Below are positions 33,407-41,389 of a DNA stretch of 64,000 bases, one piece after another; position 1 is the first letter of the stretch, and the number at the start of each line of letters is the position of its first letter. This DNA is from Catenuloplanes niger (GTDB lineage Bacteria; Actinomycetota; Actinomycetes; Mycobacteriales; Micromonosporaceae), in NCBI RefSeq assembly GCF_031458255.1, contig NZ_JAVDYC010000001.1:4783001-4847000 (forward strand), in the 5' to 3' direction. Both the position numbers and the translations under genes were made by a program. Under the pieces are notes generated by a model. That model did no database searches and was not told where the DNA came from. It worked only from the letters and a program-made list of their open reading frames with translations.

Positions 33407-34573
33407 TTACCGCTTGATGTTGACCAGCTCCTCGAGGATCTGGTCGGAGGTGGTGATGATCCGGGAGTTCGCCTGGAAACCGCGCTGGGCGATGACCAGG
33501 TTGGTGAACTCGCTGGCGAGGTCGACGTTCGACATCTCGAGCATGCCGCTGGAGAGCGTGCCGAGTCCGCTGTCGGACGGCGTGCCCACCTGCGCCATGC
33601 CGGAGTTCACCGTGGTCCGGTACATCGAGTCTCCGACCTTCTCCAGGCCGCCGACGTTGTTGAAGTTCGCCAGCGCGACCTGACCCAGGGTCGACTTCAT
33701 GCCGTTCGTGAAGACACCCACGATCTCACCGGTCTGCGAGATGTTGTACGAGGCCAGCGTGCCCGACGCGTTACCGTCCACCTGGTTCAGCTTCGGGTTG
33801 GTCTTGCCGCTGTACTCGGTCATCTTGCTGACGTCGACGGTGTAGTCGCCGAGCGTGATCGTGGGAGTGGTGGGGACACCGTCGGTGAAGTTGATCGTCG
33901 CGGTGCCTCCGCCGTTCGGCAGCTCGACGCTCCACGCGTCGTCGCCGGTCTTCGTGAAGCTGAGCGTCAGGCTCTCGGTCGCGCCGGTCTCCGTGAACAC
34001 GCTGATCGGCAGCTCGATCGCGGGGTCGGTGGTGGCCGCCTCCGCGGAGAGGTTGCCGGTCAGCGTCACGGTGTCGGTTTCCTTCGGCGCGATGGTCTGG
34101 CCGAGCGGCAGCTTGATCGGCTCGATCGCGCCGTTGGCGTCGACCTGGCCGTCCGTCGCCTGCCAGCCCATCACCTTCTGGCCACCGACCGTGACCATGT
34201 TGCCCTGCGTGTCGAACGAGAACGAGCCAGCACGGGTGTACATGGTCTCGTTGCCGTTCTTCACCGCGAACATGCCGTCGCCCTGGATCATCAGGTCCGT
34301 GCTCCGACCGGTGGTCTGCGCGGAACCCTGCGAGAAGTTGGTGTTGATGCCGGCGAGCTTCACGCCGAGTCCGATCTGAGCGGGGTTTGTCCCGCCAGCC
34401 GTGTCCTGCGGTGAGCCGGCTGAGCGAACCATCTGGCTGAGCGTGTCCTGGAATACGGCGTTACTGGACTTGAATCCAGCCGTGTTCACGTTGGCAATGT
34501 TGTTGCCCGTGATGTCCATCATCTGCTGGTGGACACGGAGACCGCCGATTCCCGAGAACAGCGAACGCAGCAT
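33407..34573 (-). CDS. flgE: Flagellar hook protein FlgE
   Basis: 388-residue hook subunit. The N-terminus MLRSLFSGIGGLRVHQQMMD with GNNIANVNTAGFKSS and the C-terminus SNVDLASEFTNLVIAQRGFQANSRII with LLEELVNIKR-like end are the rod/hook signatures; the middle is the variable hook D1-D2 domain. No signal peptide, as the protein leaves by the flagellar export channel. It is the last gene of the operon, 59 bases after flgD. Confidence 0.93.
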   Translation of the reverse strand: MLRSLFSGIGGLRVHQQMMDITGNNIANVNTAGFKSSNAVFQDTLSQMVRSAGSPQDTAGGTNPAQIGLGVKLAGINTNFSQGSAQTTGRSTDLMIQGDGMFAVKNGNETMYTRAGSFSFDTQGNMVTVGGQKVMGWQATDGQVDANGAIEPIKLPLGQTIAPKETDTVTLTGNLSAEAATTDPAIELPISVFTETGATESLTLSFTKTGDDAWSVELPNGGGTATINFTDGVPTTPTITLGDYTVDVSKMTEYSGKTNPKLNQVDGNASGTLASYNISQTGEIVGVFTNGMKSTLGQVALANFNNVGGLEKVGDSMYRTTVNSGMAQVGTPSDSGLGTLSSGMLEMSNVDLASEFTNLVIAQRGFQANSRIITTSDQILEELVNIKR

Positions 34574-34632
34574 AGAGGTGGTTTCCTTTGTTCGGTGGAG
34601 TGTTGCTGGACCGGTTGTTCGCCGCGAAGCGT

Positions 34633-35109
34633 TTAGCTGGGCTTCGCGGCCTGACGAACATCCTTGACGTCTGACAGCGCTACATCCTTGTCCCCGATTT
34701 TCAGCGTCGGGGTGCTGCCACCAAATGTCGCCGACGTGACGACACCAGTAATGTCGGCACCCCCGGCGGGATCTTTAGCGGTCACGGTCTTCCCGATCAG
34801 ATTGCTGGCGCCCAGCATCAGCTGGCTCTGCAGCATCGATGCCTGCCCGCTCGCCAGCGTGTCCAGTTTCGCCACGCTGTCGGCGATCGCGCCGAGTTTC
34901 TCCACCTGCGTGAACTGCGCGGTCTGGGTGAGGAACTGCGTGGCGTCCGCCGGATTGCTCGGATCCTGATACTTCATCTGCGCCACCAGCAGCTTCAGGA
35001 ACGTGTCCTGGTCGAGCTTGTTGCTCGACTTCGCGGCCTCCTGGTTCGTCTTGCCCAGAACGTCGTTGATGTTGGTATATCCGGACCCGCCTACGGCGCC
35101 CGTGGTCAT
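34633..35109 (-). CDS. flgD: Hook assembly (capping) protein FlgD
   Basis: 158-residue hook cap protein, at the short end of the family. The FlgD core is clear: KLDQDTFLKLLVAQMKYQDP, then NPADATQFLTQTAQFTQVEK. The C-terminal half (LMLGASNLIGKTVTAKDPAG) is compact and lacks the larger tudor/FnIII part of enteric FlgD. It lies 9 bases after fliK and before flgE, the normal gene order. Confidence 0.92.
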   Translation of the reverse strand: MTTGAVGGSGYTNINDVLGKTNQEAAKSSNKLDQDTFLKLLVAQMKYQDPSNPADATQFLTQTAQFTQVEKLGAIADSVAKLDTLASGQASMLQSQLMLGASNLIGKTVTAKDPAGGADITGVVTSATFGGSTPTLKIGDKDVALSDVKDVRQAAKPS

Positions 35110-35118
35110 GTGTCCCCC

Positions 35119-36834
35119 TTAGGCCGTGGTGTCGACCCGGCGGGTGCCGCCGCGGTCGGTGAAGAAGCCGCGCGAGGCCCCGGCCGGCGCGGCGGCCGGC
35201 TCCGCGGCGGCGGACGCGTCGCCGCCGCCGTAGCCGCCCCGGTTCTGGTTGCGCAGCGCGAACTGCCGCTGGTACGCGTCCGCGTTCTGCTGCGGCGTCC
35301 CCGAGCTGAGGTCCAGGTTGGTGTTGCCGAACCCGGCGTCCTGCAGTTCCCGGCGCAGGTCGTTCATCGAGTTGCGCAGCGCCTCCCGGCCGGCCTCGGT
35401 GCCGCCGGACAGTTGCACGTTGATGTCGCCGTTCCGGATCTCCGCCACCACGCTCACCGGGCCGAGGTCGACCGGGTGCAGGTGCACGGTGAGCCGGTGG
35501 ATGCCGTCCGCCTCCAGCTTCAGCGGTGCGATGTGCATCGCGACCTGCTGGGCCGGCGGCGTGTTCGGCGTGCCGGCGTAGGCCGGTGCCGGCGTGACCG
35601 CGGTGACCGGTGCGGCCGGTGCCGGCGCGGTGGGCTGCGCGATCGCACCCGCGGCCAGCGCCGGGTCCGGCGCGCCGGCCGGCCGCGCCGCGGTGCGCGC
35701 GGGGTCCGGACCCGGCGCGGGCGCGGCCTGCGGCCCGGCGGCGGTTCCGTCCGGTGCGGTCTCCAGGGGCGTCGCGGGTACGGCCGGAGCCGCGTTCCCG
35801 GACGCGTCGCCGCCCTGCCCGCCGTCGCCGGCCGCGGCGTCCTGGCCGGTGGCCGGCGTGGTGGTGGGGACGGTCGCGGCCGCCGGGTCGGCGGTGCCGG
35901 TGGCGTCCGCCGGCACGGTGCCGGGCGCCGCGTCGGCCGGGACCGCCGGTGCGGCCGTGGCCTGCGCCTCGGCCGGTGCGAGCGCACCGGGCAGCGCGAC
36001 GGTCTCGCCGTCGGCCACCGGCGTGAAGCCGGCCGGCAGCGGCACGCCGGTCTCCGTACCCTCGGCGGGGTTGATCGTGGTGGGCGCGGTGCCGGCGGCC
36101 GGACCGGCCGCCTGGGCGAGCCCGGGGACGCCCGCGGCGATCGCCACGGCCTGCCCGGTCTGCGCGTTCTGTCCGGTCGCGGCCGCGGTGACCGAGGCGG
36201 TGGCGGCGCCGGCCGGTGCGGGCGAGGCCGGGATCACGGACGCGAGCAGCGCGGTGGCGGCGTCCATCGGCGCGGTGGCCGGCTTCTGCGCGTCACCCGC
36301 CGACGCGGCGGTGTCCTCGTCCGGCGTCGAAACCTCGGCGGTCTTCTCGGTGCCCTCGGCCGCCCCCGGCTCACCGGTCCGTCCGGTCTCGCCGGCCGCG
36401 CGCGCCTCCCGGGGGCCGTCGGTCTCCCGCGCCTCCCGGCTCTCGCGCGGGGCGCGTGCGTCCCGGGTTTCCCGCACGTCCCGGGTTTCCCGCACGTCCC
36501 GGGTTTCCCGCACGTCGCGGGTCTCCCGGGCGTCGCGGGTCTCCCGGGCGTCGCGGGTGTTCCGGGGGTTGCGGACCTCGCGTGTGTCGCGCGCCTCGCG
36601 GTCGAGGCGGCTGTCCCGCGGCGGCCGGGCCGCGTCGTGGTCACGGCGCTCGGTGGAGCGGTCGTTCTGTCGCTGGGTCTGCGGGCGCTGCGCCTCCGGC
36701 TGCTTCGAGTCCACCTCGGTGGCCAGCATCGAGGAGAACGCGTCGGCGTCGCCGCCGGGCCGCTTGGCGGCGTTGCCGGAGGCGTTGGTCTTCGACGTGG
36801 CGTTCGACGCGTTGATGGACATCGGGTTGGTCAT
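35119..36834 (-). CDS. fliK: Flagellar hook-length control protein FliK
   Basis: 571-residue molecular ruler that measures the hook and flips FlhB specificity. The C-terminal domain (about 465-530; LEADGIHRLTVHLHPVDLGP, IRNGDINVQLSGG, ALRNSMNDLRRELQDAG) is the conserved FliK core. The N-terminal 430 residues are low-complexity, Ala/Pro/Thr-rich. Residues about 85-125 are a charged tandem repeat of the type RETRD(A/V), encoded by an 18-bp DNA repeat. Length of such regions sets hook length in other bacteria, so copy-number changes here could matter. Confidence 0.88.
   Translation of the reverse strand: MTNPMSINASNATSKTNASGNAAKRPGGDADAFSSMLATEVDSKQPEAQRPQTQRQNDRSTERRDHDAARPPRDSRLDREARDTREVRNPRNTRDARETRDARETRDVRETRDVRETRDVRETRDARAPRESREARETDGPREARAAGETGRTGEPGAAEGTEKTAEVSTPDEDTAASAGDAQKPATAPMDAATALLASVIPASPAPAGAATASVTAAATGQNAQTGQAVAIAAGVPGLAQAAGPAAGTAPTTINPAEGTETGVPLPAGFTPVADGETVALPGALAPAEAQATAAPAVPADAAPGTVPADATGTADPAAATVPTTTPATGQDAAAGDGGQGGDASGNAAPAVPATPLETAPDGTAAGPQAAPAPGPDPARTAARPAGAPDPALAAGAIAQPTAPAPAAPVTAVTPAPAYAGTPNTPPAQQVAMHIAPLKLEADGIHRLTVHLHPVDLGPVSVVAEIRNGDINVQLSGGTEAGREALRNSMNDLRRELQDAGFGNTNLDLSSGTPQQNADAYQRQFALRNQNRGGYGGGDASAAAEPAAAPAGASRGFFTDRGGTRRVDTTA
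36458..36565 (-). repeat. 18-bp tandem repeat inside fliK
   Basis: About five to six head-to-tail units of 18 bp, of the kind CGGGTTTCCCGCACGTCC on the plus strand, with two slightly different unit types in blocks. They encode RETRDV and RETRDA. The block structure points to recent slippage or unequal exchange. Confidence 0.85.
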
Positions 36835-36885
36835 CAGCTGGAACGTCTCCCTAAAAAAGGCGATATTTCGGGTTGAGGTCTCTGC

Positions 36886-37881
36886 TCAGCCGAGCGCGGC
36901 CAGCGCGGCCTTCACCTTCGGCACGTACGCCTGGGTCTCCGCGAACGGCGGGATCCCGTCGTACTTCTTCACCGCACCGCCGCCCGCGTTGTAGGCGGCC
37001 AGCGCCAGGTCGAGCGACTTGAACTCCCGGAGGTTCGACTTCAGCAGCTTGGCCGCCCCCTCGATGGCCTGCTTCGGGTCGAACGCGTTGTCGACGCCGA
37101 GACCGCGCGCGGTCGACGGCATCAGCTGCATCAGGCCCTGCGCACCGGCCGGGCTGACCGCCCTCGGGTTGTAGCCCGACTCCACCTTCGCGACCGCGGC
37201 CAGCAACTTCGCCGGCACGCCGTGCTTCGCCGCGGCCTGCGTGAACAGGTCCGCGTACGGCACACCGCTCAGCGACGCGCTGGTGCCGAGCGCGGCGGCC
37301 CGCAGCCCGGACACCGCGGCGGCCGGGACCGGCGTGGCGGCGGCCGGGTCGTCGATCACCCGGCGGATCGTGCTGGGCGTCTCGTACACCTTCTGGATCT
37401 TGACGTGGTCACCCGGCTTCGGCGCGGCGATCATCTTGTTGTCGCCGAGGTAGATGCCGACGTGGTCCACCGGCCGGTTGAACGCCAGGATGTCACCCGG
37501 CTCGGCCTGCGCGAGGTTCTGCACCGCGGTGCCGACCTTCGCCTGGTCGGCCGCGATGCGCGGAAGCTTGACGCCCATGTCGGAATAGGCGCGTTGCACG
37601 AGAGACGAGCAGTCCAGGCCCTTGTCCGGATTGGTGCTGCCGAACACGTACGGGACGCCGAGGTACTTCTTCGCTGCCTCGACGATGCCGGCGCCGGTGG
37701 CGCCGTTCGTGGCCGGCGAGGACCCGGTGGCCGCGGTGAGCGCGGACGCGAAGCCGGCGCCGCTCGCGGTGGTGGTGCGGGTGGTGCTGACCGTCACCGG
37801 GTTCGTGCTGGTCGGATTAAGGCCTAGCTGAGTCTGCAGTTGCGCGATGCGCTGCTGGACGTTAGCGATGCCTTGGATCAC
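36886..37881 (-). CDS. NlpC/P60 peptidase-lytic transglycosylase fusion in the flagellar operon
   Basis: 331-residue putative wall-opening enzyme. Residues about 70-190 form an NlpC/P60 domain (Cys in GLDCSSLVQRAY, His in RPVDHVGIYLG); residues about 225-330 form an SLT/lysozyme-like domain (Glu in AKVESGYNPRAVSPAG, then AQGLMQLMPSTARGLGVD and LALAAYNAGGGAV). No signal peptide is visible: the N-terminus (VIQGIANVQQRIAQLQTQLG) is a short helix like those of export substrates. It lies between fliJ and fliK, where it may replace FlgJ and clear a path for the rod. GTG overlaps the fliJ stop by 4 bases. Confidence 0.85.
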   Translation of the reverse strand: MIQGIANVQQRIAQLQTQLGLNPTSTNPVTVSTTRTTTASGAGFASALTAATGSSPATNGATGAGIVEAAKKYLGVPYVFGSTNPDKGLDCSSLVQRAYSDMGVKLPRIAADQAKVGTAVQNLAQAEPGDILAFNRPVDHVGIYLGDNKMIAAPKPGDHVKIQKVYETPSTIRRVIDDPAAATPVPAAAVSGLRAAALGTSASLSGVPYADLFTQAAAKHGVPAKLLAAVAKVESGYNPRAVSPAGAQGLMQLMPSTARGLGVDNAFDPKQAIEGAAKLLKSNLREFKSLDLALAAYNAGGGAVKKYDGIPPFAETQAYVPKVKAALAALG

Positions 37882-38324
37882 GCACTGGCTCCCCGGGCCG
37901 AAGCCCGCTGGCCGTTCGTCACGGCCAGTTCGTCGATCGCCTTCTGGTCGGTTGCCATCTCGTGGGCCTTGCGAGCCTCGGCATGCCGCTCGGCCAGCCG
38001 CTCCACCGCACGCCGCTTCTTGGCGGCGTCCGCGAGCAGCTGCTGCTGCAGTGCCGTGATCTCGCCGGCCTCGACGACCTTCGCCTCCGCGGCGGCCAGG
38101 TTGGCGGCGAGCGCCTGCCGGGCCACCAGGGCGGCGACGATCGCCCGGGCGGTGCCCTCGGTCGGCGCCTCCGCGCCGACCAGGTCGAGCGAGGCCCGCT
38201 TCGCCAGGTCCTGAGCATCGCGCTCGGCGGATCTGGCGCGGACGAGTCCGCCCTTCGCCGCGTCTTCCTGCGCCTGTCGAGCGCGGAGCACCGGTGCGAG
38301 TCGGAAGTGGCGGCGGTTCATCAT
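37878..38324 (-). CDS. fliJ: Flagellar export chaperone/ATPase stalk protein FliJ
   Basis: 148-residue protein, almost entirely coiled coil, starting MMNRRHFRLAPVLRARQAQED as FliJ proteins do. It sits in the centre of the FliI ring and escorts chaperones. The sequence is Ala- and Arg-rich and only weakly conserved, so the call rests on the N-terminal motif, length, helical content and the place directly after fliI. ATG at 38324 overlaps the fliI stop (ATGA). Confidence 0.85.
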   Translation of the reverse strand: MMNRRHFRLAPVLRARQAQEDAAKGGLVRARSAERDAQDLAKRASLDLVGAEAPTEGTARAIVAALVARQALAANLAAAEAKVVEAGEITALQQQLLADAAKKRRAVERLAERHAEARKAHEMATDQKAIDELAVTNGQRASARGASA

Positions 38325-39655
38325 GACCTTCCTTCAATCGGCAGGCTGTCGGCGTTCAGTAGGGAATTCAGCAAAGCCCAGGAGTGCTCGACCGGGGTGG
38401 GCTCGTCCAGGCTCTGCCGGAGGAACGCGAGGATCTGCGGCCACATGGCGTTGGCCAGGTCCGCGTCCGGGTTGGTGCCGGGGACGTACGCGCCGATCTC
38501 GACCAGCTCCCGCACGTCCCGGTGCGCGGCCAGCAGCCGGCGCAGCCGGGTGGCCAGCGCGCGCTGCTCCGGCGTGGTGACCACGTTCGCCACCCGGGAG
38601 ATCGACTCCAGCGCCTCGATCGCCGGGAAGTGCCCGGACGTCGCGAGCTTGCGGTCCAGCACGATGTGGCCGTCCAGGATGCCGCGCGCCGCGTCCGCGA
38701 TCGGCTCGTTGTGGTCGTCGCCCTCGACCAGCACCGTGTAGAGCGCGGTGATGCTGCCGATCGCGCCCGGGCCGGCGCGTTCCAGCAGCGACGCCATCAT
38801 GCCGAAGACCGACGGCGGGTAACCGCGGGTGGCCGGCGGCTCGCCGACCGACAGGCCGACCTCGCGCTGCGCCATCGCGGTACGCGTGACGCTGTCCATC
38901 ATCAGCAGCACGTCGCTGCCGGAGTCCCGGAACCACTCCGCCATCCGGGTCGCCACGAACGCGGCCCGCAGCCGCACCAGCGGCGGCTGGTCACCGGTCG
39001 CGATCACCACCACGGACCGCGCCAGGCCCTCCGGACCCAGGTCGCGCTCCAGGAACTCGCGCACCTCCCGGCCGCGCTCGCCGATCAGCCCGATCACCGC
39101 GATCTCGCAGTCGCAGCCGCGGGTGATCATGCTCATCAGTGAGGACTTGCCGACGCCGGAACCGGCGAAGATGCCCATCCGCTGGCCCCGGCCGAGCGGG
39201 ATCAGCGTGTCCAGCACCCGCACGCCGAGCGGCATCGGGCGGTCCACGGTCTGCCGGGCCAGCGCGGACGGTGGCACCGCGTCGATGCTGACCCGCTCAC
39301 CGCGCAGCGGCGGGCCGCCGTCCATCGGCCGGCCCAGCCCGTCCAGCACCCGGCCGCGCAGGTCGGGCCCGACCGGCACCTGCAGCGGGGCCCCGGTGTT
39401 CACCACCGGGGCGCCGGTGCCGATGCCGGTGATCGGGCCCAGCGGCAGGCAGCTGAGCCGCTCACCCTCCAGCGCGACCACCTCGGCCAGGATCGGCTCG
39501 TCGTCGCCGCCGATCTGCAGCAGGTCACCGACGCGGGCGCCGATGCCGCTGACCGTGACGCGCAGGCCGACCGCGCCGGTGACCTCGCCGACCGCCATCG
39601 GTTTCGCCGCGCGCACCGCCGAGCTGAGCCGGCTTCGCAGTGTCGACGTGCTCAC
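38321..39655 (-). CDS. fliI: Flagellum-specific export ATPase FliI
   Basis: 444-residue ATPase related to F1-beta that powers unloading of export substrates. Walker A GIFAGSGVGKSSLMSM, Walker B VLLMMDSVTRTAMAQRE, and the family segment GEPPATRGYPPSVF are present. GTG at 39655 overlaps the fliH stop by 4 bases and gives a normal N-terminal beta-barrel domain. Confidence 0.96.
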   Translation of the reverse strand: MSTSTLRSRLSSAVRAAKPMAVGEVTGAVGLRVTVSGIGARVGDLLQIGGDDEPILAEVVALEGERLSCLPLGPITGIGTGAPVVNTGAPLQVPVGPDLRGRVLDGLGRPMDGGPPLRGERVSIDAVPPSALARQTVDRPMPLGVRVLDTLIPLGRGQRMGIFAGSGVGKSSLMSMITRGCDCEIAVIGLIGERGREVREFLERDLGPEGLARSVVVIATGDQPPLVRLRAAFVATRMAEWFRDSGSDVLLMMDSVTRTAMAQREVGLSVGEPPATRGYPPSVFGMMASLLERAGPGAIGSITALYTVLVEGDDHNEPIADAARGILDGHIVLDRKLATSGHFPAIEALESISRVANVVTTPEQRALATRLRRLLAAHRDVRELVEIGAYVPGTNPDADLANAMWPQILAFLRQSLDEPTPVEHSWALLNSLLNADSLPIEGRS

Positions 39656-40320
39656 AGGTCCAGCACCTCCCTCACCCGGGCCATCGCGGCCGCGATGGTG
39701 GCGTCGATCGTCGTGGGACCGCATTCGGCGACCGCGTCGCCCGGCTGCAGGCCCGGATCGGGTTGCATCCGGATCACCCGGCCCTCATAAGTGAACTCGC
39801 CACCGGTAGCGGTGGTCAGCAGGTTTTGGTAATCGTTCGGGTGCAGCCGGACCCGGACGTCGCCGGTCGGCGGCGCCATCGCGAGCGCGCGGTGGATCGC
39901 GTCCAGCCCGCCGTTCTGCGCCGTCGCCAGCTCCCGGCCGATCACCGCCTCGGCCAGTTCCAGCGCGCAGGCCAGCACGGTCTCCTGCAGGTCGGCGAGG
40001 GTCGGGACGATCCGCGCGTCCAGCCGGGCCACGGCCGCGCCGATCGCGGCCACCGCGGAGGCCAGCGCGGCCTCCCGCCTGGCCTCGTGCACGCGGTGCG
40101 CGGCCTCGGCCTGATCGCGCGCGGCGTGCGCGGCGACCGCGGCGGCCTGCTGGCCCTGCGCCCAGCCCTCGGCGTAGCCGGCGGTGCGGGCCGCGGTCCG
40201 GGCCCGTTCCACCGCCTCGGCCGGCACCGGCGCCTCGTGGCGCAGGTCGATGTCGAACCGCGCGGCCGCGACGTGACCGGCGTTCTCGGCCCGGATGACC
40301 GGGTCAGGCGATGAGCTCAT
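39652..40320 (-). CDS. fliH: Flagellar export ATPase regulator FliH
   Basis: 222-residue stator-like partner of FliI. It contains a long Ala/Glu-rich helix (about 35-100, AGYAEGWAQGQQAAAVAAHA) and a C-terminal FliH/HrpE domain (ALELAEAVIGRELATAQ and VRVRLHPNDYQNLL). Weakly conserved, but position between fliG and fliI and the C-terminal motif support it. ATG at 40320 overlaps fliG by 17 bases. Confidence 0.88.
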   Translation of the reverse strand: MSSSPDPVIRAENAGHVAAARFDIDLRHEAPVPAEAVERARTAARTAGYAEGWAQGQQAAAVAAHAARDQAEAAHRVHEARREAALASAVAAIGAAVARLDARIVPTLADLQETVLACALELAEAVIGRELATAQNGGLDAIHRALAMAPPTGDVRVRLHPNDYQNLLTTATGGEFTYEGRVIRMQPDPGLQPGDAVAECGPTTIDATIAAAMARVREVLDL

Positions 40321-41320
40321 CCTCCGCGTCACCGCCGCCCCGCTGGATCTCGATCTGTCCGGAGTCCTCCAGCGCCCGGATGACCTGGACGATCTTCGTC
40401 TGCGCCTCCTCGACCATCCGCAACCGGACCGGGCCGAGCAGGTCGATCTCCTCGAGCAGGTTCTCCCGGGCCCGCTCGGAGAGGTTGCGCACGACCTTGT
40501 CGCGTACCTCCGCCGCGACGCCCTTGAGCGCGGTGGCCAGGTCGTTCGACTCGACCTGCCGCAGGATCAGCTGAATCGCGCGGTCGTCCAGCGTCTTGAT
40601 GTCCTCGAACATGAACATCCGGCGCCGGATCTCCTCGGCCAGCTCCGGGTCGCGGCCCTCCAGGCCCTCCAGGATGAGCCGCTCCGAGCCGCGGTCCGAC
40701 CGGTTGATGATGTCCACCAGGGGTTGCAGGCCGCCGACCGTGGAGAGCTCGGACGGCTGCAGCACGGTGCTGAGCTTCCGCTCGAACGCGATCTCGACCT
40801 GCCGGATGACCTCGGGGGAGGTGCGGTCCATCTTCGCGATCCGGTGCGCGACGTCGGACTGCGCGTTCGCGTCCAGGCCGGAGAGGATCTGCGAGGCGAG
40901 CGTGGACGGCAGGTGCGCCAGGACCAGCGCGATCGTCTGCGGGTGCTCGTGCTGCAGGAAGGACAGGACCTGCCGGGGGTCGGCGTGGCTGAGGAAGTTG
41001 AACGGCATGTCCGTCATCGACGCGTTCAGCCGGTCCAGGATCATCGAGGCGCGCTCCGGACCGAGCGACGCCTCCAGCAGTTCCCGGGCGTACTCCAGAC
41101 CGCCCTGGCCCGCGTGCCGCACCGTGATCTGCGCGTGGAACTCGTCCATCACGGTGTCGGCGGTCTCCGACTCCACCCGGCCCAGCCGGGCGATCTCCGC
41201 GGAGAGCTCCTCGACCTCGCTCTCCTTCAGCTGGGCGAGCAGTTTCGCGGAGCGCTCCTTGTCCATCTGGACCAGCATCACGGCGGCCTTGCGCAGGCCG
41301 GTCATCGTTCCGCTTGCCAT
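40304..41320 (-). CDS. fliG: Flagellar motor switch protein FliG
   Basis: 338-residue torque-generating C-ring protein. N-terminal domain (MTGLRKAAVMLVQMDKERS) binds FliF; the middle EHPQT motif (FLQHEHPQTIALVLAHL) binds FliM; the C-terminal domain (RRRMFMFEDIKTLDDRAIQ) with charged residues faces MotA. All three parts are complete. A hairpin separates it from fliF. Confidence 0.96.
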   Translation of the reverse strand: MASGTMTGLRKAAVMLVQMDKERSAKLLAQLKESEVEELSAEIARLGRVESETADTVMDEFHAQITVRHAGQGGLEYARELLEASLGPERASMILDRLNASMTDMPFNFLSHADPRQVLSFLQHEHPQTIALVLAHLPSTLASQILSGLDANAQSDVAHRIAKMDRTSPEVIRQVEIAFERKLSTVLQPSELSTVGGLQPLVDIINRSDRGSERLILEGLEGRDPELAEEIRRRMFMFEDIKTLDDRAIQLILRQVESNDLATALKGVAAEVRDKVVRNLSERARENLLEEIDLLGPVRLRMVEEAQTKIVQVIRALEDSGQIEIQRGGGDAEDELIA

Positions 41321-41349
41321 CCGGCACCCCCATCTCGGCGAAAATGCGG

Positions 41350-41382
41350 CAGGCCCGGCCGGGGTCTCCCCGGCCGGGCCTG
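41350..41382 (-). terminator. Hairpin between fliF and fliG
   Basis: 15-bp perfect stem (41350-41364 and 41368-41382) with a 3-base loop, 8 bases after the fliF stop and followed on the minus strand by GCCGCATTTTCG. As the genes are otherwise tightly packed, it probably attenuates the operon or protects the upstream message. Confidence 0.65.
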
Positions 41383-41389
41383 TGGTCCA

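Noticed and set aside
36458-36565. Regular repeats that could suggest a CRISPR array
   Set aside because: The units are 18 bp, contiguous without spacers, and in frame within fliK. No cas genes are present.
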